From: Limisphaerales bacterium
GTDB lineage: Bacteria > Verrucomicrobiota > Verrucomicrobiia > Limisphaerales > UBA11358
Reading direction: 5' to 3'
DNA length: 5,556 nucleotides
Assembly: GCA_027451565.1 (NCBI GenBank)
Contig: DAIDJC010000150.1
Location: forward strand, 2,643-8,198
How positions within the stretch are numbered: the first letter of the stretch is position 1; the number at the start of each line of letters is the position of its first letter. The position numbers were made by a program, and so were the translations under genes. This document shows, one piece after another, positions 1-5,556 of the stretch. The notes below the pieces were generated by a model. It was given only the letters and a program-made list of their open reading frames with translations. It was not told the origin of the DNA and did not search any database.

Positions 1-528
1 GATCTTGGCCGGATGGCTGGGTGGTTTTGAATGGGTGTTGCTTAGACTCAACCCCAGATAGGTCAGGCGCGGCAGTTTTCCCCGGCTGCCTTCCAGGCGC
101 ACACGCACCTGAAGGTTGGTGGAAAAACCGGTCAGGATCAATGTGTCAGTTGCCACTGTGCCGTCTGCATCCTCCTGACCGGGCACGCTGGTGCGCTTGA
201 ATAAAATATTGTCCGGGCTCCAACGAGCCATGGTGTAGTAGCGCGTGGCATGTCCGGAGACAAAGGTCCTTGCCTGAATTTCCAGCCCCGAACCGGGCGG
301 CGCCTGGGCATTCCATGACACAACCAATTCATTCCAGTCCAGCGGAGTGGTGATGGGCTGCGATTCCAAAAGGCAGGAGCCATCGGCAAGCAAGGTTTTG
401 GAAAATTGCGAAAAGTCATCCACGCCAATGAAATGGCTGAAGTGCTCCGCACGGTCGTGAGTATGGGTGGCGCAACCACCCAGAAGCAAGGCCACCGCAA
501 AAGCCATCCAGTAAAACCTTGAAACCAT
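1..528 (-). CDS. Lipoprotein with peptidase C39-family-like N-terminal region (partial, 3' end off the left edge)
   Basis: The minus-strand frame from ATG 528 is open to base 1 (176 codons, no stop), so the C-terminus is missing. Residues 1-19 form a lipoprotein signal: short charged start, hydrophobic stretch, and lipobox LGGC with Cys19. Ala20 follows, which in Gram-negatives favours outer-membrane sorting. Residues about 60-163 look like a beta-rich domain, with motifs WNELVVSWNA (65-74), SVPGQEDADG (114-123), TDTLIL (127-132) and LPRLTYLGLSLSN (152-164). From memory this pattern precedes the catalytic domain in proteins annotated 'peptidase C39 family', so the Cys/His catalytic part would lie beyond base 1; that is inference. 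The gene follows metH on the same strand after 122 bp. An in-frame stop at 556-558 limits the start; ATG 507 (Met8) is an alternative but would shorten the signal. There is no Shine-Dalgarno sequence. CDS is near certain; the family name is moderate. Confidence 0.85.
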   Translation of the reverse strand, partial: MVSRFYWMAFAVALLLGGCATHTHDRAEHFSHFIGVDDFSQFSKTLLADGSCLLESQPITTPLDWNELVVSWNAQAPPGSGLEIQARTFVSGHATRYYTMARWSPDNILFKRTSVPGQEDADGTVATDTLILTGFSTNLQVRVRLEGSRGKLPRLTYLGLSLSNTHSKPPSHPAKI

Positions 529-650
529 GGTTTCGCAAAATATCCCAAGCCGCCGTCAGCTTGTCCAGTCCAGCGTGCGCCCGGTGGCAGACCCGCGTCC
601 TGAAATTCTCAATATGGCATTCCCTGCTGTTCCAGTCGGCCCGGTTCGAC
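529..650. other. metH-lipoprotein intergenic spacer, no clear terminator
   Basis: This is the 122-bp gap between the metH stop (TAA at 653-651 on the minus strand) and the lipoprotein ATG. The only hairpin I see is a 5-bp stem, AGTCG/CGACT (634-638 with 647-651), with an 8-base loop. It begins at the last base of the stop codon and has no following T-run on the minus strand, so it is not a convincing intrinsic terminator. No small ORF of note is present. Co-transcription of metH and the lipoprotein gene therefore cannot be excluded. Confidence 0.4.
539..567 (-). promoter_or_regulatory. Possible sigma70-like promoter of the lipoprotein gene
   Basis: On the minus strand, TGGACA (562-567, 5 of 6 matches to TTGACA) lies 17 bp before GATATT (539-544, 4 of 6 to TATAAT). 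Transcription would start near 532, only about 4 bases before ATG 528. That gives an almost leaderless mRNA and would fit the missing Shine-Dalgarno sequence. It is a motif match only; the gene could equally be read through from metH. Confidence 0.3.
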
Positions 651-3600
651 TTATTCAGGGGTGTAATTCAGCCAGGGTCCCAGCCATCGTTCCATTTCAG
701 TCAGGGATTTGTTTTTGCGCAGGGAAATATCCTCCACCTGATCCCGGCCCAATTTGCCCACGGCAAAATATTTGGATGCCGGATGGGCAAAATAAATTCC
801 ACAAACCGAGGCGCCGGGCCACATGGCAAAACTTTCAGTCAATTGAATGCCGGTTGTTCGTTCCGCATCCAGCAATTTCCACAGGGTGCCTTTTTCCGTA
901 TGATCCGGGCAGGCTGGATACCCGGGCGCAGGCCGGATTCCGCGGTATTTTTCCTGTATCAAATCCTGAGGGGTCAGGTTTTCGGTTGCCCCGAATCCCC
1001 AATCTTTCCTGGCTCGCAGGTGCATGGCCTCCGCGTAGGCTTCCGCCAGCCGGTCTGCCAGAGCTTCGAGCAGGATGGCATTATAATCATCGTGGTTTTT
1101 CTTGAAGCTTTCCACGCGTTCCTTGGTTTCAATCCCGGAAGTGACCGCAAATGCCCCAAGATAATCTCGATGGCCGCCCGGGGCGATGAAATCTGCCAGG
1201 CACCAATTGGGCGTGTCATCCTCCTTGTTCATCTGCTGCCTCAGGAAATGAAAGGTATGCAACGGTTTTAATCGCTGTTCATCCTCAAACACCTGCACGC
1301 TGTCCCCCGCACGGTTCGCTGGAAAAAATCCCAGCACACCACGTGGTGTGATCCATTCCTCGGCAATCATGCGCTCCAGCATGGCCTGGGCGTCTGCGTA
1401 CAATTTGCGCGCCTCTTCTCCATGTTTTTCATGCTGCAAAATGGACGGGTAAACACCGCGCAATTCCCAACTGTGAAAAAAGGGCGTCCAGTCTATGTAG
1501 GGCACGAGGTCTGCCAGGCGGGTGCCACTATCCGATCTCACTCCAGTGAAAACGGGCTTGGGCAGGTCGTTGTAGAGCAGGGCGGGAGCCTTGGCTCGCG
1601 CATCTTTCAAACTCAACAGGCTCACCCGGGATTTGCCGTGGCGCGTTCGCAATTTGTCATATTCATCGCGCAGTTGCCGGACAAACGGCGCCTTTCCATC
1701 CGTGCTCAACAGGCTGCTGGTCACCGGCACGGCGCGCGAGGCATCCAGCACGTGAACCACAGGCTCGCTGTAGTGGGGGGCAATTTTCACGGCGGTGTGC
1801 TCCTTGTTGGTTGTGGCTCCCCCGATCAACAAGGGGATTTTCAGTTTCAACCGCTCCATTTCCCGGGCTACATGGGCCATTTCATCCAGCGACGGGGTGA
1901 TCAACCCGCTTAGTCCAATGATATCCGCGTTTTCCTGACGCGCTTTTTCGAGGATTTTTTCACAGGGCACCATCACTCCCATGTCTATCACTTCATAATT
2001 GTTGCAGGCTAGCACCACTCCCACGATGTTTTTGCCAATGTCATGCACATCCCCTTTCACCGTGGCCAGCACCACTTTGCCCTGGGCCCTCGGTTTTTCC
2101 CCGCGCGCGGCCATCGCGGCTTTTTCTGCCTCCATGTGTGGCGTGAGGAACGCCACGGATTTTTTCATTACGCGCGCGGATTTCACCACCTGGGGCAGGA
2201 ACATTTTGCCTGCACCGAATAAATCCCCCACCACGCTCATGCCCGCCATCAGGGGGCCTTCGATGACGAGCAGCGGGCGTCCGTATTTCACCCGGGCTTC
2301 CTCTGTGTCTTCCTCTATGTGGGTGTCAATGCCTTTGACCAGGGAGTGGGTGAGGCGTTCTTCCACTGTGCCCCGCCGCCATTCCTCCGTGGTTTTTTTG
2401 TCCGCAGCAACCGGTCCCGTGCCTGACGATTTAATGCTTTCACCAAAGGCTACCAGCCGCTCCGTGGCATCGGGCCGACGGTTCAGCAAAACATCCTCCA
2501 CCAGGACTTTTAATTCCGGCTGGATTTCCTCGTACACCTCCAGCATCCCTGCATTGACAATACCCATGTCCATTCCAGCGCCAATGGCGTGGAAGAGAAA
2601 GGCGCTGTGCATGGCTTCCCTCACGGGATTGTTGCCTCGGAAACCAAAGGAAACGTTGGATACTCCACCACTGACCTTGGCGTGTGGAAGGTTTTTTTTG
2701 ATCCAGCGTGTGGCTTCGATGAAATCCACCGCGTAGTTGTTGTGTTCTTCAATACCCGTTCCCACTGTCAGGATATTGGGGTCAAACACAATGTCTTCCG
2801 GCGGAAAGCCCACCTCCTGCACCAAAATGCGGTAGGCGCGTTCACATATTCGGATTTTATCCTGGTAGGTCGCCGCCTGACCTTGTTCATCAAAGGCCAT
2901 CACCACCACCGCAGCCCCGTATTTCAAGACCGTTTTCGCCTGTTCACGAAAACGTTCCTCCCCTTCCTTCAAGGAAATGGAATTAACAAGTCCTTTGCCT
3001 TGCAAGCATTTAAGGCCCGCCTCAATTACAACCCACTTGGATGAGTCCACCATGAAAGGCACTTTGGCCACCTCAGGCTCGCTTGCCAGCAAGAGCAGGA
3101 ACCGCGTCATGGCGGCTACCCCATCAATCATCCCTTCGTCCATGCAGATGTCAATGATGTTGGCCCCATTTTCCACCTGCTGGCGGGCGATCGCCACGGC
3201 CTCGTCAAATTTGCCCGCCTTGATCAGTCCGGCAAATTTAGGTGAACCCGCCACGTTGGTCCGTTCTCCAATCATGATAAATTGGCCGACCTGCTGGGTG
3301 AAGGGTTGGGAACCCGAAAGCCGCAGCGGTCTGGTTTCTGCAGGTACTTGGAGTGTCTCAGGCAGCGGTTTTTCCCGGGCCGCAAGAGGTGACAGTGTGT
3401 GATGACCCTGAAGAGGCCTGAACTCCCTCGGATGCCTTCCTTCCAGCGCCTTCGCTATCGCCGCAATGTGTTCTGGTGTGTTGCCGCAACAACCGCCAGC
3501 GATATTCAATAATCCGCTGCCGGCAAATTCCCCCAGATGCCGCGCCATGTCTTCAGGTTGCAAATCAAAACCCGTGGGCGAGAGCGGGTTGGGCAATCCT

Positions 3601-4493
3601 GCATTGGGGTAACAGGAAATAGCCGTGTCTGCCTTTCCCGCCAGTTCGGCCAGGAAAGGACGCATTAAATCCGGACCTAATGAACAATTCAAACCCACCG
3701 CCAGCGGCTTGACATGCTTGATCGCGTTCCAAAATGCTTCCACAGTCTGAGCGGATATCATCGTTTCCCCGCCACGCCCCACCGCCGCAGAGACCATGGT
3801 GGGCAGGTAAATGCCGTCTTTTTCAAAAACCTCGTGGATCGCCACCAGTGCGGCTTTGGCGTTCAAGGAATCAAAAATGGTTTCCAACAACAGCAAATCC
3901 ACTCCTCCAGCCACCAGCGCGCGAATTTGATGCCTGTACGCCTGAACGACCTGGTCAAAGGTCGCCACTCTGAAACCCGCATCCTCCGCATCGGGTGAAT
4001 TGGACAGAGACAAGGTCAACGGACCAATGGATCCCGCCACAAAGCGAGGCTTTCCAGTTGAGTTTCCCACCCTGTCAGCCCACTTTCTGCATTGAAGCGC
4101 GGATTGCTGGTTAATTTCCCACGCCAAATCGTTCAGAAAGGGATCTTCAATGACTTCCTGGTAAAATACAGAATCTTTTCTCCCGCCATGTTCGCGGGGA
4201 TCATCCTTGAAAAACTCGCTTTGGCCGATGCTTGTGGCCGAAAATGTGTTGGTTTCGATCAAATCCGCTCCCGCTTCCAAAAACCGCCGATGAATGTCCT
4301 CAATGGTTTCGGGTTGTGTCAGGGAATAGAGGTCCCCATTGTTTTTTAAATCCTTTTTGGAATCCTTGAACCTCCTACCCCGAATTTCATTCTCGCCCAG
4401 CCCATAGGTGCGAATGGTTGTGCCCATGGCGCCATCAATGATCACGATGCGTTCGCCCAAGGCTTTAATCAACAGTTCAACGTGGCTCGACAT
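651..4493 (-). CDS. metH: Cobalamin-dependent methionine synthase (5-methyltetrahydrofolate--homocysteine methyltransferase)
   Basis: This cytoplasmic enzyme transfers a methyl group from 5-methyl-tetrahydrofolate via cobalamin to homocysteine, giving methionine. All modules are present (numbering from ATG 4493, 1280 aa; E. coli MetH has 1227). Homocysteine/zinc domain, about 4-345: the zinc cysteines are C270 in GLNCSLG and C335/C336 in GGCCGNTPEH. Pterin domain, about 405-655: GERTNVAGS, DEGMIDG, MAFDEQGQA, SGGVSNVSFGFRGN. Cobalamin cap, about 663-760. B12 domain, about 800-930: GDVHDIGKNIVG with D815 and cobalt-ligating H817, then S862/S868 and GG at 891-892. Activation (AdoMet-binding) domain, about 935-1270: D1001 in YIDWTPFF, R1187 and Y1192 in GIRPAPGYPACPDHTEK. 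The 53 extra residues relative to E. coli are mostly a 24-residue insertion in the homocysteine domain and a linker about 25 residues longer before the pterin domain. The frame also permits TTG 4511, but the ATG gives the family-typical start MSSHVELL and sits after GAGGT. It is transcribed divergently from ppdK. No frameshift or missing key residue is seen. Confidence 0.98.
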   Translation of the reverse strand: MSSHVELLIKALGERIVIIDGAMGTTIRTYGLGENEIRGRRFKDSKKDLKNNGDLYSLTQPETIEDIHRRFLEAGADLIETNTFSATSIGQSEFFKDDPREHGGRKDSVFYQEVIEDPFLNDLAWEINQQSALQCRKWADRVGNSTGKPRFVAGSIGPLTLSLSNSPDAEDAGFRVATFDQVVQAYRHQIRALVAGGVDLLLLETIFDSLNAKAALVAIHEVFEKDGIYLPTMVSAAVGRGGETMISAQTVEAFWNAIKHVKPLAVGLNCSLGPDLMRPFLAELAGKADTAISCYPNAGLPNPLSPTGFDLQPEDMARHLGEFAGSGLLNIAGGCCGNTPEHIAAIAKALEGRHPREFRPLQGHHTLSPLAAREKPLPETLQVPAETRPLRLSGSQPFTQQVGQFIMIGERTNVAGSPKFAGLIKAGKFDEAVAIARQQVENGANIIDICMDEGMIDGVAAMTRFLLLLASEPEVAKVPFMVDSSKWVVIEAGLKCLQGKGLVNSISLKEGEERFREQAKTVLKYGAAVVVMAFDEQGQAATYQDKIRICERAYRILVQEVGFPPEDIVFDPNILTVGTGIEEHNNYAVDFIEATRWIKKNLPHAKVSGGVSNVSFGFRGNNPVREAMHSAFLFHAIGAGMDMGIVNAGMLEVYEEIQPELKVLVEDVLLNRRPDATERLVAFGESIKSSGTGPVAADKKTTEEWRRGTVEERLTHSLVKGIDTHIEEDTEEARVKYGRPLLVIEGPLMAGMSVVGDLFGAGKMFLPQVVKSARVMKKSVAFLTPHMEAEKAAMAARGEKPRAQGKVVLATVKGDVHDIGKNIVGVVLACNNYEVIDMGVMVPCEKILEKARQENADIIGLSGLITPSLDEMAHVAREMERLKLKIPLLIGGATTNKEHTAVKIAPHYSEPVVHVLDASRAVPVTSSLLSTDGKAPFVRQLRDEYDKLRTRHGKSRVSLLSLKDARAKAPALLYNDLPKPVFTGVRSDSGTRLADLVPYIDWTPFFHSWELRGVYPSILQHEKHGEEARKLYADAQAMLERMIAEEWITPRGVLGFFPANRAGDSVQVFEDEQRLKPLHTFHFLRQQMNKEDDTPNWCLADFIAPGGHRDYLGAFAVTSGIETKERVESFKKNHDDYNAILLEALADRLAEAYAEAMHLRARKDWGFGATENLTPQDLIQEKYRGIRPAPGYPACPDHTEKGTLWKLLDAERTTGIQLTESFAMWPGASVCGIYFAHPASKYFAVGKLGRDQVEDISLRKNKSLTEMERWLGPWLNYTPE

Positions 4494-4504
4494 GCGGTTA
4501 AAAT

Positions 4505-4509
4505 ACCTC
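4505..4509 (-). promoter_or_regulatory. Ribosome binding site deciding the metH start
   Basis: GAGGT on the minus strand lies 11 bases before ATG 4493. The spacing is a little long. It overlaps the first codons of the alternative TTG start at 4511 and so could not serve that start. It is the only Shine-Dalgarno-like sequence in front of any of the three genes and supports the 1280-aa protein. Confidence 0.55.
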
Positions 4510-4534
4510 AAAAACAGGGCGTTTCAATTTAAAA

Positions 4535-4558
4535 ATCAACATATCATGATTTGTTGAT
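4535..4558. promoter_or_regulatory. 24-bp near-perfect palindrome, probable operator of metH
   Basis: Arms ATCAACA (4535-4541) and TGTTGAT (4552-4558) flank a self-complementary core ATCATGAT (4543-4550). Only the T/T pair at 4542 and 4551 breaks the symmetry, so 22 of 24 positions match. It begins at about +1 of the predicted metH transcript, just past the TATAAT box, which is where a repressor would block initiation. It can also be read as two overlapping inverted copies of the 16-mer ATCAACAWATCATGAT. ATCA/TGAT half-sites are reminiscent of ArsR-family operators such as that of the methionine-cycle regulator SahR; this is recollection, and no regulator gene is in the window. On the metH strand the arms are followed by five Ts, so a weak RNA hairpin is an alternative reading. 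Confidence 0.6.
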
Positions 4559-4608
4559 GCGAGTGATTATACAACTTTTCAATTGGTCACCAAAACGTTG
4601 CCACTCGC
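4559..4608. repeat. 7-bp inverted repeat enclosing the metH promoter
   Basis: GCGAGTG (4559-4565) and CACTCGC (4602-4608) are perfect inverted copies separated by 36 bp that contain the predicted -10 and -35 of metH. Inside are a second short pair, CAAC (4572-4575) and GTTG (4597-4600), and an 11-bp palindrome, TTGGT-C-ACCAA (4583-4593). The left arm abuts the 24-bp palindrome. The arms could be paired protein sites or could be chance; the function is unknown. Confidence 0.4.
4566..4593 (-). promoter_or_regulatory. metH: Predicted metH promoter
   Basis: On the minus strand a perfect TATAAT (-10, 4566-4571) is preceded at 16 bp by TTGGTG (4588-4593, only the first three bases match TTGACA). 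The predicted start is near 4558-4560, giving a leader of about 65 bases before ATG 4493. The weak -35 would suit an activated or tightly repressed promoter. The leader is too short for a cobalamin riboswitch, and I recognise no SAM riboswitch in it. Confidence 0.55.
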
Positions 4609-4611
4609 GGA

Positions 4612-4639
4612 TTGACTCTAAATAACGCTTTGTTAAATT
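4612..4639 (+). promoter_or_regulatory. ppdK: Possible ppdK promoter
   Basis: TTGACT (4612-4617, 5 of 6 to the -35 consensus) is followed after 16 bp by TAAATT (4634-4639, 4 of 6 to the -10). That would give a start near 4646 and a leader of about 39 bases. A competing -10, TATACT (4670-4675, 5 of 6), has no good -35 and would produce a nearly leaderless transcript. The surrounding DNA is A+T-rich, so chance matches are likely. Confidence 0.35.
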
Positions 4640-4684
4640 TACTTCTCTATTTTTCGTAACAATATTAACTATACTGATTGAAAT

Positions 4685-5556
4685 ATGGCCAAATCAAAAT
4701 CTGTAAAATACGTTTATACATGGGGTAACAAAAAGGCCGATGGAGATGGGTCCATGAAGCCTTTGCTGGGGGGAAAAGGGGCGAATCTTGCGGAGATGAC
4801 CCGAATTGGGTTGCCGGTTCCTCCAGGTTTCACCATCACCACCGAGGTTTGCACCTACTATTATGCTCACAAGCGCACTTACCCGAAGGAACTGAGAGCC
4901 CAAATGGAAGCCGGGGTGGCCAACATGGAAAAGATCATGGGCTACAAATTTGGTGATGCCAAGGGCTTTCCGTTATTGGTTGCCGTCCGTTCCGGGGCGC
5001 GGGATTCCATGCCTGGGATGATGGACACGATTTTGAACCTGGGTCTGAATGACCAGACGGTTCTCTCGCTGGCGCAGGCCACACGAAACGAGAGGTTTGC
5101 CTGGGATTGTTACCGACGATTCGTCCAGATGTATGGAGACGTGGTTTTGGGCGTGCAGAAACGTGAAGGGGAGGATCATGAGCCGTTTGAAACAGTGATT
5201 CACACCTTCAAGCATGAGAAATACCACGGAGACATCGAGGATTCCAAGCTCACTGCGGCAGACCAGCAGGAGTTGGTTTCACGCTTCAAGGCCCTCGTAC
5301 TGGAGCGCACCGGAAAGTCTTTCCCCGCCAACCCTTGGGATCAACTCCTGGGAGCCGCAGGAGCGGTTTTTGGCTCTTGGATGAATGATCGCGCCACGGT
5401 GTATCGGCGCAAGTACAACATTCCCACCGAATGGGGAACTGCGGTGAATGTGCAGGCCATGGTTTTTGGCAACACCGGGGAGGCCTCCGGGTCAGGGGTG
5501 GCATTCACCCGCAATCCAGCCAATGGGACCAATGAATTTTACGGCGAATTCCTCAT
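4685..5556 (+). CDS. ppdK: Pyruvate, phosphate dikinase (partial, N-terminal 290 residues)
   Basis: This enzyme reversibly converts pyruvate, ATP and phosphate to phosphoenolpyruvate, AMP and pyrophosphate in the cytoplasm. It works in gluconeogenesis or pyrophosphate-linked glycolysis. The open frame runs from ATG 4685 to the right edge, about one third of a typical 880-900-aa PPDK. What is visible is the start of the N-terminal ATP-grasp (nucleotide-binding) domain. It includes YTWG (11-14), GGKGANLAEM (29-38) with the conserved Lys31, LPVPPGFTITTE (43-54), VAVRSGARDSMPGMMDTILNLG (99-120) with Arg102 corresponding to the ATP-contacting Arg of the family, CYRRFVQMYGDVV (142-154), and MVFGNTGEASGSGVAFTRNP (259-278). 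The swivelling phosphohistidine domain and the pyruvate/PEP barrel lie beyond the window. PEP synthase is less likely because GGKGANLAEM, the MPGMMDTILNLGLND stretch and the SGxGVAFTRNP segment are PPDK-type. There is no Shine-Dalgarno sequence before the ATG; the MAKSKSVKYVYTWG start agrees with the family. It is divergent from metH, with no metabolic link evident. Confidence 0.97.
   Translation, partial: MAKSKSVKYVYTWGNKKADGDGSMKPLLGGKGANLAEMTRIGLPVPPGFTITTEVCTYYYAHKRTYPKELRAQMEAGVANMEKIMGYKFGDAKGFPLLVAVRSGARDSMPGMMDTILNLGLNDQTVLSLAQATRNERFAWDCYRRFVQMYGDVVLGVQKREGEDHEPFETVIHTFKHEKYHGDIEDSKLTAADQQELVSRFKALVLERTGKSFPANPWDQLLGAAGAVFGSWMNDRATVYRRKYNIPTEWGTAVNVQAMVFGNTGEASGSGVAFTRNPANGTNEFYGEFL

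Noticed and set aside
138..548. 136-codon minus-strand open frame overlapping the lipoprotein gene
   Set aside because: It needs a TTG start and its protein is Trp/Pro/Arg-rich without a recognisable domain. The overlapping frame from ATG 528 has a proper lipoprotein signal and stays open to the edge.
634..651. Hairpin right after the metH stop as an intrinsic terminator
   Set aside because: The stem is only 5 bp and no T-run follows on the metH strand.
519..1271. Long plus-strand open frames antisense to the metH 3' end (also 527-1105, 1422-1913, 1999-2736, 2589-3044, 2977-3402, 3714-3998)
   Set aside because: They lie opposite an intact, strongly conserved metH, have no recognisable domains, and have the composition expected of antisense shadows.
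1335..1350. Perfect 16-bp palindrome CACACCACGTGGTGTG inside metH
   Set aside because: It falls on the conserved TPRGV segment of the activation domain, so the bases are explained by coding. A perfect 16-bp dyad is unusual by chance in 5.5 kb (about 0.1 expected), but there is no supporting context.
4494..4511. N-terminal extension of MetH from TTG 4511 (six extra residues)
   Set aside because: The ATG at 4493 gives the family-typical start, and the GAGGT Shine-Dalgarno would lie inside the extension.
4598..4607. TTGCCACTCG, resembling the B12-box core of cobalamin riboswitches
   Set aside because: It is on the ppdK strand, upstream of the predicted metH start, and no other conserved part of the cobalamin riboswitch is present. 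There is not enough room for the full fold.
4694..5532. Minus-strand open frames opposite ppdK (4694-4903, 4973-5227, 5286-5504, 5341-5532)
   Set aside because: The plus strand encodes an unmistakable PPDK N-terminus throughout, and these are short shadows.

Overview
The window (5556 bp, roughly half G+C by eye) is ordinary bacterial chromosome with three protein genes. All three are core-metabolism or cell-envelope genes. There are no RNA genes, mobile elements, CRISPR arrays or transposon ends that I can support. The host is probably a Gram-negative bacterium with an outer membrane: the left-hand gene has a lipoprotein signal with Ala after the lipidated Cys. From remembered family sequences, the MetH insertions and the C39-type lipoprotein resemble Verrucomicrobiota/PVC relatives. 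The near-absence of Shine-Dalgarno sequences is compatible with that. This placement is an inference, not a demonstrated result.

Layout: (1) Bases 1-528, minus strand, carry the first 176 codons of an outer-membrane-type lipoprotein gene that runs off the left edge. The visible part resembles the N-terminal region of 'peptidase C39 family' proteins; any catalytic domain lies outside the window. (2) Bases 529-650 are a 122-bp spacer with a possible near-leaderless promoter for the lipoprotein gene and no convincing intrinsic terminator for the gene upstream of it. (3) Bases 651-4493, minus strand, hold a complete metH, cobalamin-dependent methionine synthase (1280 aa from the preferred ATG), with all four modules and the key motifs intact. 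(4) Bases 4494-4684 are a 191-bp A+T-rich divergent promoter region. (5) Bases 4685-5556, plus strand, are the first 290 codons of pyruvate, phosphate dikinase (ppdK), running off the right edge.

The most notable non-coding signal is in the divergent region. A 24-bp near-perfect palindrome (22 of 24 positions symmetric, 4535-4558) sits just downstream of a perfect TATAAT on the metH strand. It would overlap the predicted metH transcription start, the classic position of a repressor operator. The metH promoter is further enclosed by a 7-bp inverted repeat. No SAM or cobalamin riboswitch is recognisable in the short metH leader, so control of metH by a DNA-binding repressor is the simplest reading.

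The three genes share no evident pathway: MetH makes methionine and regenerates tetrahydrofolate, PpdK interconverts pyruvate and phosphoenolpyruvate, and the lipoprotein acts in the envelope. I found no previously undescribed multi-gene system here. The operator-like palindrome is the best lead.
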